A program made the translations under genes and the position numbers. Positions 20,526 to 29,958 of a DNA stretch of 33,780 bases are shown one piece after another (position 1 is the stretch's first letter; each line of letters begins with the position of its first letter). This DNA comes from an uncultured Pelagibacteraceae bacterium (lineage in GTDB: Bacteria; Pseudomonadota; Alphaproteobacteria; Pelagibacterales; Pelagibacteraceae), in assembly GCA_902524865.1 (NCBI GenBank), contig CABZEV010000001.1, positions 70,278 through 104,057 on the forward strand. Reading direction: 5' to 3'. The notes under the pieces were generated by a model. It made no database searches and was not told the origin of the DNA. It saw nothing but the letters and a program-made list of their open reading frames with translations.

Positions 20526-20540
20526 GTACACATTTTGTTC
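20526..20540. promoter_or_regulatory. SOS-box-like motif upstream of recA
   Basis: GTAC-ACATTTT-GTTC: one mismatch from alphaproteobacterial GTTC-N7-GTTC; minus-strand reading GAACAAAATGTGTAC resembles the umuD box. Confidence 0.5.
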
Positions 20541-20582
20541 TCATTGGCAAGATATTTTATTTTTCCTCAAAAAACCCCATAA

Positions 20583-21878
20583 TTATCTTATTTTCAGGTA
20601 ATCGCTGTTTAGCAATCCCAAGGACTTTAACAAATTAAACTGGGATAAAATGTAATTTCTCTCAAAATCTGCCAAAGAAATTTGAGCATTCAAAAGTAAT
20701 GAGTTGGATTGAATGACCTCTAAAGTTGTTCTTCCTGCCCCACTATTATATTCGGCCGTAATTCCTTCATTAGCAATTTCAGCAGCTTTAACTTGAGATT
20801 GAACAGAATTAAGTAAACTTCTATTAGATTGATAATTGGACCATGCGCTAGCTACATCAGTTTGATTTTGTTTTACAGCACTATCTAAAATCAATCTTTT
20901 TCTATTTTCTAAACTTTGATTTTTTTTATATTTAGCAATATTTTTCCCCCCTGAAAAAAAAGGCCACGAAACAGTTGCTGTAACTGTATCTCTTTCTCTC
21001 TCATCATATGTTGTATTTAAATCTTCAGTATATGATCTTTCAAAAGATAATTTCGCGGTAGGTGCTAAATCAGATTTAGCTATTGATTTATCTTTAATAG
21101 ATTGTTCATACTCTAACTTTGCAATTATTAAATCAGGATTATTTTTCTTTGAAAGTTCAATTGCTGAATTAAGATCTCCTGGAAGTTCATAATTAATAAT
21201 TGAACTTTTATCCAATGATTGCACATCATTAATGCTGCCTATAATATTTTCATAATTTAATTTACTGGTTAATAAATCATTTTGTGCTTTAATAAATTGT
21301 GCCTCAGCGCCTGCTAAAGATGATTCTGATTGAGAAACATCTGATAAAGAAATTTGACCTCTACTAAGTCTAATTCTATCGGTTTCAACTTGTCTACTTA
21401 AAAGATCAACGTTTGACCTATTAATTTCTAATTTTTCATTTGCCGAAATTAGCCCAGTATAAGCCTCCGTAGTTTTATAAAGAATATCTTGTTCTTTTTT
21501 TAATAATTTCACTTTTGCAAGATCAATACCTATCTTATTTTTTGCAAGATCTGCGCCTCTTCCAAAATCTATCAAAGTTTGAGTAATTGAAACTGATCTT
21601 GTTGAAGGGTCCACATCACTAATTGTAGCATCTCCCCCACCTTGATTAGTAAGTTTGTTGGTATCTTCCTGACTTTTAGTTCCCTCGAGATTAATCGTTG
21701 GTAAATAAGATCCTCTTGCAATATTTAAATCCTGTTCAGAAACATTAATATTTTCTCTTTCGGCGTTAAGCTCTGAATTATTTTTATAGGCTTTTGATAA
21801 CGCACTAGAAAAGGTCTCTGCATTTACTTGAGAAGATAAAAAGAATGTTCCAAAGAAAATTAAAATTATTTTTTTCAT
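20583..21878 (-). CDS. tolC: TolC-family outer membrane efflux protein
   Basis: Signal peptide, two OEP repeats (SQTLIDFGRGADLAKN / SWPFFSGGKNIAKYKKNQ), SGAGRTTLEVIQSNSLLLNAQISLADFERNYILSQFNLLKSLGLL. Confidence 0.92.
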   Translation of the reverse strand: MKKIILIFFGTFFLSSQVNAETFSSALSKAYKNNSELNAERENINVSEQDLNIARGSYLPTINLEGTKSQEDTNKLTNQGGGDATISDVDPSTRSVSITQTLIDFGRGADLAKNKIGIDLAKVKLLKKEQDILYKTTEAYTGLISANEKLEINRSNVDLLSRQVETDRIRLSRGQISLSDVSQSESSLAGAEAQFIKAQNDLLTSKLNYENIIGSINDVQSLDKSSIINYELPGDLNSAIELSKKNNPDLIIAKLEYEQSIKDKSIAKSDLAPTAKLSFERSYTEDLNTTYDERERDTVTATVSWPFFSGGKNIAKYKKNQSLENRKRLILDSAVKQNQTDVASAWSNYQSNRSLLNSVQSQVKAAEIANEGITAEYNSGAGRTTLEVIQSNSLLLNAQISLADFERNYILSQFNLLKSLGLLNSDYLKIR

Positions 21879-22804
21879 TTACTTTTATATACTGCAGATT
21901 TGATCTGATGGTTACTATTTAGATTAAAAATTATAGATGCATATTTAGGCATATTTTTAAACATATTTTGGGTTATTCTCTGATATGTCTGCATAAAATT
22001 GATGACATCTCCTCTACTCATTATTTTTAAATTCGATTTTACTTTACTTTTCACCCAAAGTTTTCTTTCTTGTTTCAATCTCCACTTCTGAAGCAAACTA
22101 AAATTTTTTGCTCTTAAATAAATCAAGCAATTAAGTTGAGAATATAAGTTTTTGTATTTTGATTTTAATTGCTGGTTCACGTATTTTCTCCAAATGTGCT
22201 TTTGATCTTTTGCTTTTTCAAGAGAATTAATATTCTTTTTTAAAGTATTATTTTTTTCTGATTTTGCACCAACACACCAACCCTCAAAAATAATTACATC
22301 AGGTCTTACTTTTAAATCATACCAATTTTTTTTGTGAAATCGGTCATCCATTGCTTTGTTAAATGTAGGTAATTTAACCCTTTGAAATTTTCTGCTTTTC
22401 GCCTTTCTAAAAAAACTTAACATCATATTAATATCATGTGTTCCTGGTACCCCTCTAGTTAAAAGCATTGGGTGAATTTTATTAGATAAATTTATTCTCT
22501 CTTTTCTTGTTTTATAGAAATCATCTATAGAAATTTTGAAAACTTTTAATTTAAAGTACTTTGTTAAAATTATCTTAATGAGTGAACTAATAGTGGTTTT
22601 GCCTGTACCTTGGCCTCCTGCTAAACCCACAAAATAAGGTCTTTTTTTATTAGCTTTTTTACTAATCCAAAAACATAATGGAATTAAGAAAGACTTTATC
22701 ATTCTTTCTTTATTCTTAAATTTATCTGCTTTTGTTTCTTGAGATTTAATAAACTTTAAACAATCTTTTTTTACCTTACCAAAGCATAAGCTGAATTGTT
22801 GCAT
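21875..22804 (-). CDS. P-loop kinase, D-glycerate 3-kinase/Tda10-like
   Basis: GLAGGQGTGKTTIS Walker A, SIDDFYKTRKER, HPMLLTRGVPGTHD, LPTFNKAMDDR, VIIFEGWCVGA. Confidence 0.85.
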   Translation of the reverse strand: MQQFSLCFGKVKKDCLKFIKSQETKADKFKNKERMIKSFLIPLCFWISKKANKKRPYFVGLAGGQGTGKTTISSLIKIILTKYFKLKVFKISIDDFYKTRKERINLSNKIHPMLLTRGVPGTHDINMMLSFFRKAKSRKFQRVKLPTFNKAMDDRFHKKNWYDLKVRPDVIIFEGWCVGAKSEKNNTLKKNINSLEKAKDQKHIWRKYVNQQLKSKYKNLYSQLNCLIYLRAKNFSLLQKWRLKQERKLWVKSKVKSNLKIMSRGDVINFMQTYQRITQNMFKNMPKYASIIFNLNSNHQIKSAVYKSK

Positions 22805-22809
22805 GAAAA

Positions 22810-23172
22810 TTACTTTTTATCCAATGGATGATTTTGACCGTCGTTTACCGGAACTTCTTTCATTTCGAAAGTATTTATTTCATCAATACAACCAACATTA
22901 AATCCTGTCATTGCCGGATTGATCCTTGGATTATGATGTGTGTAAATTCCACATTCAGAGCAAAAATAATGTTTAGCTACTTTTGAATGAAATTGATAAA
23001 GTTTTAATTTATCTTGGCCTTTAGTAATTTTAAAATCTTCATTTTTTACCATCGACATGATTGCTCCTTTTCTTTTACAAATAGAACAATTACATTTTAT
23101 TACTTTTGCTAAATCTCCGTCTAAATTAATTTCTGCTTCAACGGCTCCACAATGACACATTAATTTTTTCAT
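22810..23172 (-). CDS. GFA (glutathione-dependent formaldehyde-activating)/CENP-V family zinc protein
   Basis: CHCGAVEAEI, CNCSICKRKG, YFCSECGIYTHHNPR, NVGCID. Confidence 0.88.
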   Translation of the reverse strand: MKKLMCHCGAVEAEINLDGDLAKVIKCNCSICKRKGAIMSMVKNEDFKITKGQDKLKLYQFHSKVAKHYFCSECGIYTHHNPRINPAMTGFNVGCIDEINTFEMKEVPVNDGQNHPLDKK

Positions 23173-23205
23173 ATTGGTGATTTGTTAAACTATCCTTGGT
23201 TGAAG

Positions 23206-23214
23206 TTATCCACA
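23206..23214 (+). promoter_or_regulatory. Match to DnaA-box consensus TTATCCACA
   Basis: Exact 9-mer TTATCCACA in the GFA gene/umuD divergent intergenic region. Confidence 0.35.
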
Positions 23215-23229
23215 AGCATACAAAATATA

Positions 23230-23265
23230 GTTTTGATGTTCACGTTTTGATTCAGTTTTGATTCA
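23230..23265 (+). repeat. Short direct repeats (GTTTTGATTCA x2 plus a variant)
   Basis: GTTTTGATGTTCAC (23230), GTTTTGATTCA (23244), GTTTTGATTCA (23255). Confidence 0.8.
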
Positions 23266-23289
23266 ATTACGGACTCAAAATACAACCTA

Positions 23290-23318
23290 TTGACTGCATT
23301 GTATAACTACGCTACAAA
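23290..23318 (+). promoter_or_regulatory. Candidate umuD promoter
   Basis: TTGACT (23290-23295), 17-nt spacer, TACAAA (23313-23318). Confidence 0.5.
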
Positions 23319-23321
23319 TAA

Positions 23322-23336
23322 GAACAAAATAAGAAC
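23322..23336. promoter_or_regulatory. LexA-type SOS box abutting umuD start codon
   Basis: GAAC-AAAATAA-GAAC, exact reverse complement form of alphaproteobacterial GTTC-N7-GTTC; umuD ATG at 23337. Confidence 0.75.
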
Positions 23337-23732
23337 ATGAAGCTGACTATTCCCTATTATTTACATAAAGCTGGTGCTGGTTTTCCATCACCTGCCACCG
23401 ATTATATTGAAGAAGATATCGATCTGAACATGCATTTAATCAAAAATGTTCCAGCTACTTTCATCATCCGAGTACAGGGAAAATCTATGGTTGATGTTGG
23501 GATTAATGATGGGGATTTATTAGTTGTCGACAAAAGTTTAAAACCAAAAAACTTTTCAACTGTTATTGCAAATGTTCATGACGAGCTTGTAGTTAAAACT
23601 TTAGTTCAAGAAAGAGATAAAAAATTTCTATCCTCAGGCTCTAAGGATTTTTCTAATAGAATTTTGATAAATGAAGAAGAAGATGTCTTTATTTGGGGGG
23701 TTGTGACTTATGTCATCCATTCAACGTACTAA
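23337..23732 (+). CDS. umuD: UmuD-like S24 peptidase, translesion polymerase V subunit
   Basis: AGFPSPATDYIEEDIDLN (Ala-Gly cleavage site), VQGKSMVDVGINDGDLLVVD (catalytic Ser), ANVHDELVVKTL (Lys), DVFIWGVVTYVIH. Confidence 0.93.
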   Translation: MKLTIPYYLHKAGAGFPSPATDYIEEDIDLNMHLIKNVPATFIIRVQGKSMVDVGINDGDLLVVDKSLKPKNFSTVIANVHDELVVKTLVQERDKKFLSSGSKDFSNRILINEEEDVFIWGVVTYVIHSTY

Positions 23733-24990
23733 AAAAATAGGCCTGGTCGATTGTAATTCTTTCTATGTTTCATGTGAAAGATTATTCAATCCAAGAATAA
23801 GAAAAAAACCTGTAGTTGTACTATCAAATAATGATGGTTGTATTATTTCTAGATCCAATGAAGCCAAAGCTTTGGGGATTAAGATGGGTGAACCTTATTT
23901 TAAAGCAAGAGATATCATTGTTAAAAATAAAGTTGAGGTTTTTTCGTCAAATTATTCTTTGTATGGAGATTTATCTAGAAGAGTAATGAGAACGCTTAAG
24001 AGGTTTAATGCTGAAATAGAAGTATATTCTATAGATGAAGCATTTATAGATTTATCAAATTTCCCAGACTCTGAAGTTGAAAAAGTTGGTAGAGAAATTA
24101 GAGAAACAGTTTTGCAATGGACTGGTATTCCAACGAGCATTGGTATTGCTAAAACTAAAACTTTAAGCAAAGTTGCAAATCATATTGCCAAGAAAAAACA
24201 ATCAGGGGTAACGAGTTTAATTGGAATAGAAAATTTAGACCCTATTTTAGAAAAAGTTGAAATCAATGATATATGGGGTGTTGGCAGGCAACTGACAAAA
24301 TTCTATCAAAAAAATGGTGTCTATAATGCTAAGCAACTTAAGAATAAATCTAATACCTGGATCAAAAAATGCTCTAATGTTTTAAGCTCTAGAACTGCAA
24401 TGGAACTTAGAGGAATACCTTGTATAAATTTAGAAACTACTCAAACTAAAAGAAAGAGCTGTGTAGTTTCAAGGTCATTTGGTAAAAGAATTGAAAAATT
24501 TCAAGAACTAAAAGAAGCGGTTGCCAACTATTGTTTAAATGCATCTGAAAAAATTAGATCAGAGTCTTTAGTTGCAAAAGCAATTACAGTTTTCGTTCGA
24601 ACCAGTCCTTTTCAAAGAGACTATGGTTATTATTCAAATGCTAAAACAGTTGATTTTCCTATTGCAACAAACAACAGTATTGAAACTGTTAAAACTGCGG
24701 TTGTAATACTGGAAAGCATATTCAAAAATGGTTATCGTTATCAAAAAGCAGGTGTAATGCTGACAGGACTACGTAATGACGATGGTAGAAAAAATTTATT
24801 TTCATCTGAAAAAGATGAAAAAATAAAAAGTTTAATGCAATCAATTGACAATACCAACTATAGGTATGGAAGATCTACATTAAGTCTTGCAAGTGCAGGT
24901 GTTCATAAAAAATGGAATATGAGAAGACAGTATTCTTCTAAGATAGATACAGCTGATTTTTATTGTTTGCCAACAATTAGAGCCATCTAA
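23710..24990 (+). CDS. umuC: DNA polymerase V catalytic subunit (Y-family)
   Basis: GLVDCNSFYVSCERLFNP, VVVLSNNDGCIISRSNEAKALGIKMGEPYF, YSIDEAFIDLS; overlaps umuD 3' end. Confidence 0.96.
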   Translation: MSSIQRTKKIGLVDCNSFYVSCERLFNPRIRKKPVVVLSNNDGCIISRSNEAKALGIKMGEPYFKARDIIVKNKVEVFSSNYSLYGDLSRRVMRTLKRFNAEIEVYSIDEAFIDLSNFPDSEVEKVGREIRETVLQWTGIPTSIGIAKTKTLSKVANHIAKKKQSGVTSLIGIENLDPILEKVEINDIWGVGRQLTKFYQKNGVYNAKQLKNKSNTWIKKCSNVLSSRTAMELRGIPCINLETTQTKRKSCVVSRSFGKRIEKFQELKEAVANYCLNASEKIRSESLVAKAITVFVRTSPFQRDYGYYSNAKTVDFPIATNNSIETVKTAVVILESIFKNGYRYQKAGVMLTGLRNDDGRKNLFSSEKDEKIKSLMQSIDNTNYRYGRSTLSLASAGVHKKWNMRRQYSSKIDTADFYCLPTIRAI

Positions 24991-24998
24991 AAAAATTA

Positions 24999-27683
24999 TT
25001 ACCCAGTGTTTTTCATTGCAGCTGAAATACCAGCTATGGAAGTTAGTAAAGCATCGTTTAAATATTGTTTATTTTTCGGACTTTTATTGACTTGAAGTTT
25101 TTTAATCACAATAGGTTGAATAATATTTAATACTTCAGAGTATATACTTCTAGCTATAATTGGAGATCTAAATTGTTTTCTAATAGCAGCAATTTCTTTG
25201 GGTGTAATTTTCTTATTTAATTTTTTAATAACATCAAATTGAAATCTAAGTTTCTTTCCAACCCTCTTTAAACTATCGTCTGCTAAATATTCTTCGTATA
25301 TTTTTGATATCTCAGGATCAGCTTTTGCAATAACCATATCAAGCGTATCAAGCATAGAATTAAAAAATGGCCAATTTTTCTCCATGTCCAATAAGCTTCT
25401 TCTAAATTGATGAATGTAAGAATATCTTAAAGCCTCTGCACTTCCAAGCCATGCTGGAAGCATAAGTCTAATTTGAGTCCAAGCGAAAACCCATGGTATT
25501 GCTCTTAAACTTTTTATATTATCAACATTTTTTCTTTTTGATGGTCTCGAGCCTATTGAAAGTTTTCCAAGTGCCTTGTGAGGAGTGACTGTTTTAAAGT
25601 ACTTTATAAAATCTAAACTTTGATCAATATTCTTTCTATAAGAACTTTTTGATATGTCTGACATTTTTTCGATTAGGTTTCTCCAGTTATTTTTAGGGTG
25701 TGGTGGTGGATTCAAAGTAGCTTCAGTGACAGCACCTATATAACTACACAAATTATAATTAGCTAAAGGTTCATAGCCATATTTTTGCTGAATAACTTCA
25801 CCCTGATCAGTAATTCTAATTTTACCATTAACGGAGTTGGGAGGTAAAGATCTAAGAGTTGCTTGAATTGGTCCACCACCTCTTCCTGCAGATCCCCCTC
25901 TTCCATGAAAAAAAATTACCTCGATTTTAAATTTTTTTGCCAAACTTACAATTTCATCTTGAGCCTTATACTGATGCCAACTTGCGCATATTTTACCAGC
26001 ATCCTTACTTGAATCTGAATAACCAATCATCACTTCTTGTTTATTATCAATCAATTTTCTATACCATCTTTGTGAGAATAAAGTCTGCATTATAGATTTT
26101 GAATTAATGAGATCATCCAAAGTTTCAAATAAAGGCACCACTCTTAACTTATTTTTAATTTTTGCTTCCTTTTGTAAAAATAAAACAGATAACAAATCTG
26201 AAGCTGAAGTTGTCATTGATATAACATAGGCTCCTAAACTTTCGCTTGGTTCATTAGCTAGTATCTTAAAAGTAGACCAAACCTCTTTATTTTCTTGATT
26301 TTTAAATTGAAAACCATCTATTTGATTTTTTTTTGTGATTATTTGTTTTTTCAAAAATTCAATTTTTTCATTTTCACTAAATTTTAAATAGTTTTTATTA
26401 TATTTTCTCTTTATAAATTCACTTATTAATTGACTATGTCTTGATGACTCTTGTCTGATATCTAATCTTGCTAAATTAATACCAAAGCATTTAGCTCTTC
26501 TCATCAAATCTAGTAATTCTCCGCTAGCAATATTTTCATTTTGGTTTTGTTCAAGAGACTCTCTTACTACTCTGAGTGGCTTCAATATTTCTTCACGAGA
26601 GCTTATCAATTTTTTATGATTTAAGGGTTTCTTATCAACTAAATGTTGTTCAATGGATCTGTGTGTTGCTCGAATTTTGTCCCTTAAAGGTCTTAAAAAA
26701 ACTCTGTAAGGCTCAAATGATTTTCCAACTTTTTTAAGAATCTTTTTTGAGCATTTTTTCATGGAATAAGAACTAATTATTTTAGTAAGCGCTTTCTCGT
26801 AAAGTTTTGCAGCTTCCCATCTAGATAATAGAATTACTTTTCTTGTAACATCAGCAGTTACATTAGGATTACCATCGCGATCACCACCCATCCATGAACC
26901 GAACACTATTGGATTAAAATTTTTAGGTAAACTTTTGCCCATATTTTTAACAAATATGGAGTTTAATTTTCTGTATACTTTTGGAATTGTATCCCACAAA
27001 CTATCTTCAATTATAGCGAGTCCCCACCTAGCTTCATCAAAGGGTGAAGGTCTTACTCTTTTCAAATCATCCGTGTTCCAAATTATTGTTAATTCATCAA
27101 AGAGTTCTTTATCAAGTATTTTTAATTTCGACTTAGAATTTTTGAACAACTCCCTTTGCTCAAGTATCTCGATAATTTTATGGTGCTTTTGAATTAAAGT
27201 TCTTCTTTTAACCTCAGTGGGATGGGCAGTTAAAACTATACCAATATTCAAGTTTTTGGCTAAGTTGTATATTTTATTTTTTGAAATATTTTTCTTAAAT
27301 AAATCTTCAAATATTTCATCAATAAATAAGTTCTGCTTATTTAATTTTTTCTTATTATTTTCATATTTGTTTAAACTTCTAGAGGCATCTACTAATTCTG
27401 CTAGATTAATGAAATTCATAAAATGTGAAAATGCTCTAGTCAATTTAAAAGTATTTTTAGGATTTAGCATTTTAATAACATTTATCACTTTGCTATTTAA
27501 TCTTTTTTGGTTTGGATTTTTTTTATTTGCTTTTGATAATTTTCTAACTTTTTCTACTAAATCAAAAAACTTTTGACCTTCTTGAGTTATGATAACTTTT
27601 CCAAGTATATTTCCTAAATACTTTACATCTTCTCTTAAAAGTTTCGTAGGAATTCTCTCGTAATAAAGGTCCTTTTTTTTCAT
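24999..27683 (-). CDS. ppc: Phosphoenolpyruvate carboxylase
   Basis: LTAHPTEVKRRT, FGSWMGGDRDGNPNVT, MIGYSDSSKDAG, FFHGRGGSAGRGGGP, RAIPWVFAWTQ. Confidence 0.97.
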   Translation of the reverse strand: MKKKDLYYERIPTKLLREDVKYLGNILGKVIITQEGQKFFDLVEKVRKLSKANKKNPNQKRLNSKVINVIKMLNPKNTFKLTRAFSHFMNFINLAELVDASRSLNKYENNKKKLNKQNLFIDEIFEDLFKKNISKNKIYNLAKNLNIGIVLTAHPTEVKRRTLIQKHHKIIEILEQRELFKNSKSKLKILDKELFDELTIIWNTDDLKRVRPSPFDEARWGLAIIEDSLWDTIPKVYRKLNSIFVKNMGKSLPKNFNPIVFGSWMGGDRDGNPNVTADVTRKVILLSRWEAAKLYEKALTKIISSYSMKKCSKKILKKVGKSFEPYRVFLRPLRDKIRATHRSIEQHLVDKKPLNHKKLISSREEILKPLRVVRESLEQNQNENIASGELLDLMRRAKCFGINLARLDIRQESSRHSQLISEFIKRKYNKNYLKFSENEKIEFLKKQIITKKNQIDGFQFKNQENKEVWSTFKILANEPSESLGAYVISMTTSASDLLSVLFLQKEAKIKNKLRVVPLFETLDDLINSKSIMQTLFSQRWYRKLIDNKQEVMIGYSDSSKDAGKICASWHQYKAQDEIVSLAKKFKIEVIFFHGRGGSAGRGGGPIQATLRSLPPNSVNGKIRITDQGEVIQQKYGYEPLANYNLCSYIGAVTEATLNPPPHPKNNWRNLIEKMSDISKSSYRKNIDQSLDFIKYFKTVTPHKALGKLSIGSRPSKRKNVDNIKSLRAIPWVFAWTQIRLMLPAWLGSAEALRYSYIHQFRRSLLDMEKNWPFFNSMLDTLDMVIAKADPEISKIYEEYLADDSLKRVGKKLRFQFDVIKKLNKKITPKEIAAIRKQFRSPIIARSIYSEVLNIIQPIVIKKLQVNKSPKNKQYLNDALLTSIAGISAAMKNTG

Positions 27684-28549
27684 TTGATTTTTGAAATATC
27701 ATTTATTTTACTCAACGAGTCTTTAAATTCATCAAAATTTTCTCTTAATGATAAGTTAGAAATTAAATAAACAGCAATCATCAAAAGCAATAATGGAATT
27801 GCTGTTACTATTGAGGCATTGCTCTTAATGAACAATATATACAGTATTATAAATAGAGCTGAACGAATCAGAAAAATTTTTCTAAAGACGCTCATAATAG
27901 ACAATGAGTGTTTTACCAAATTAAAAAAACTCATTTTCGAAGGTCCAAAATATCTATTACCTCTCGTAGATGGTATTGGGAATAAATTGTTTTCAATTTT
28001 TTTTAACGATCCTGAAAAACTATTCCAAGTGGCTTTTTCTTTAATCATTTTTTCAACTGTGCTTTTTGGTAGGCATGTATAGTTTCCAAATTTAATTGAT
28101 TTACCGGTAAAAGTTAGTGTGATTAATTTATGTAATTGATAGCAAATTTTAAAAGTTAATTTTTCTGATCTTTTTACTCTTTCACCAACAATTGGATTAT
28201 TATTTGAATTGTCAATTTGATTGATAAATTCTTTAATTTCTTCTGGTCTGTCCTCTCCATCTCCATCCATTGGAATTGCATAATCAAATTCCTCTTTTTC
28301 AAAGATATATTTCAATCCAGTTGCAATACATCTAGCGTGACCTTGATTAATTTTCATATTTAAAATTTTAATTGAATGTATATTTTTAAAATCCTTTTGC
28401 TCCTCTTGACGATCATGTGTTGAAGCATCATTGACAATAATCACAGAGATTTCGTTATCCAAGTCTATAATATTATTATCAATTTCATCCAACAATTTAG
28501 AAACTGATTGCCAGTCATTATAAATAGGGACTAAAATTTTAATTTTCAT
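27680..28549 (-). CDS. Glycosyltransferase family 2
   Basis: ILVPIYNDWQSVSKLLDEI, VIIVNDASTHD, INQGHARCIATGLKYI, AIPMDGDGEDRPEEI; C-terminal hydrophobic helices. Confidence 0.9.
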   Translation of the reverse strand: MKIKILVPIYNDWQSVSKLLDEIDNNIIDLDNEISVIIVNDASTHDRQEEQKDFKNIHSIKILNMKINQGHARCIATGLKYIFEKEEFDYAIPMDGDGEDRPEEIKEFINQIDNSNNNPIVGERVKRSEKLTFKICYQLHKLITLTFTGKSIKFGNYTCLPKSTVEKMIKEKATWNSFSGSLKKIENNLFPIPSTRGNRYFGPSKMSFFNLVKHSLSIMSVFRKIFLIRSALFIILYILFIKSNASIVTAIPLLLLMIAVYLISNLSLRENFDEFKDSLSKINDISKIK

Positions 28550-28557
28550 TCAAAATA

Positions 28558-29880
28558 TTAATATCTTCCCAAACAAACATCACCCACACAAATAAATTGT
28601 GATGAATTATTGAGTATCTCCTCATTATTAAAGCCCTCCCACCTTGGTCTAGATTTTAGATGATATGAAAGGTTCCCGGCTTTCCACTCATCGCCAGTTA
28701 CAAATTGAATTTCTTTATCAAAATCTTGATCCCAAACATATTGAATTTTCATTGCAATTTCTTTTCCAGGATAATCAGTTCTTTTATCCGTTTGTGATAA
28801 TGAGACATAAGAATAAAGAATGGGAGATAAAAAAAATAAAAATAGAAATCCATAAAGAAATGAATTAATTTTTTTCAAATTAATTTGTGATTTTAGAAGA
28901 TATAAAAATAACACTCCAAAAAATAAATAAAAAGGTGTCATCCACATCGTTCTAATCTTTGAACCAGTAATCAATGATGTCAGTAATATTAAGATAAAAG
29001 GCATAAAGTTAATAAATACTAGGAATATTAATTTTTTATCTTTTAAATTTGTCTTTAATCTTATTTTTTTAACGAGCAACCAAATCAAAAAGAAGAAAGG
29101 AATTAGTATTCCAATTTGTTTTGATAAAAAAAATATTGGATTACTAATGTGATCTAAAATACCAGAACTTTCTAATCCTGTTCGATTTAATCCATACGTT
29201 ATAGTTATAAAATCATTGTTAAAGAGCCAGATTAAATGAGGAACTAATAAAACTAAAAAGACCTCAATTGTTATCAAATATTTAAAATCAAATTTTTTTG
29301 TTTTTTTAAAAAAAATTAAATAAATGAACAATAAATCTATTGATACCAAAAGGTAGAGAAACAAGTATTTAGATAAAAAACCAACCGCAGCAAATAACCC
29401 AACTAAAAAACAATCTGAAAATTTAATTTCCTGTGAGGAATAAATTTTCCATGAATAATAAACAACCAATGACCAAAACGGTAATTGGCAAACATTTACG
29501 TTAAATTCAGGAGTGGTAAAATTATAGAAATAGATGGAAACTAATAATAAAACAGAAATTAAACTTAATTTTAAATCTATAAAAATTTCAAAAGCAAATT
29601 TAAATACGTAATAAAAAGCAATTATCACGAATATTTGACTTAATAAATAATAAACCCAATCTTGAGAACCAAAAATTTGAAAAAACACTTTAGGAAAAAA
29701 AGCGCTCATGGGTGGATGTTTATTAAAACCCCAATCTAAATTACTTCCCCATGCTAAAGCCTCAATTGTGTCTAAAGGTAAATTTTTATTTGTTAATGAG
29801 GGAATCAGTGTCCAAATTATTAAATGCGATAATGCAAAAATAAAAAATATATTATTAATATTTCTATTCAAGACATTCAT
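28558..29880 (-). CDS. Membrane glycosyltransferase, GT39/ArnT-like (PMT_2)
   Basis: Multiple TM helices, LDTIEALAWGSNLDWGFNKHPPMSAFFPKVFFQIFGSQDWVYYLLSQ; start moved to internal Met13 because the dksA promoter overlaps the longer N-terminus. Confidence 0.82.
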   Translation of the reverse strand: MNVLNRNINNIFFIFALSHLIIWTLIPSLTNKNLPLDTIEALAWGSNLDWGFNKHPPMSAFFPKVFFQIFGSQDWVYYLLSQIFVIIAFYYVFKFAFEIFIDLKLSLISVLLLVSIYFYNFTTPEFNVNVCQLPFWSLVVYYSWKIYSSQEIKFSDCFLVGLFAAVGFLSKYLFLYLLVSIDLLFIYLIFFKKTKKFDFKYLITIEVFLVLLVPHLIWLFNNDFITITYGLNRTGLESSGILDHISNPIFFLSKQIGILIPFFFLIWLLVKKIRLKTNLKDKKLIFLVFINFMPFILILLTSLITGSKIRTMWMTPFYLFFGVLFLYLLKSQINLKKINSFLYGFLFLFFLSPILYSYVSLSQTDKRTDYPGKEIAMKIQYVWDQDFDKEIQFVTGDEWKAGNLSYHLKSRPRWEGFNNEEILNNSSQFICVGDVCLGRY

Positions 29881-29909
29881 AAGTAAATATTTACAATAAT
29901 TAACGTTGC

Positions 29910-29937
29910 TTGACACCCCTATTTTGGTGAATATACT
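29910..29937 (+). promoter_or_regulatory. Candidate sigma70 promoter for dksA
   Basis: TTGACA (29910-29915), 16-nt spacer, TATACT (29932-29937). Confidence 0.7.
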
Positions 29938-29958
29938 CCTCCGAATTTAAATTGAAAG

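Noticed and set aside
23206-23265. Chromosomal or plasmid replication origin
   Set aside because: Only one DnaA-box match and no dnaA, parAB or rep gene nearby; kept only as a regulatory observation.
26935-27576. Plus-strand hydrophobic ORFs opposite ppc
   Set aside because: Phe/Leu-rich products are expected from antisense of Lys/Glu-rich AT-rich coding sequence; PEPC is clearly the real gene.
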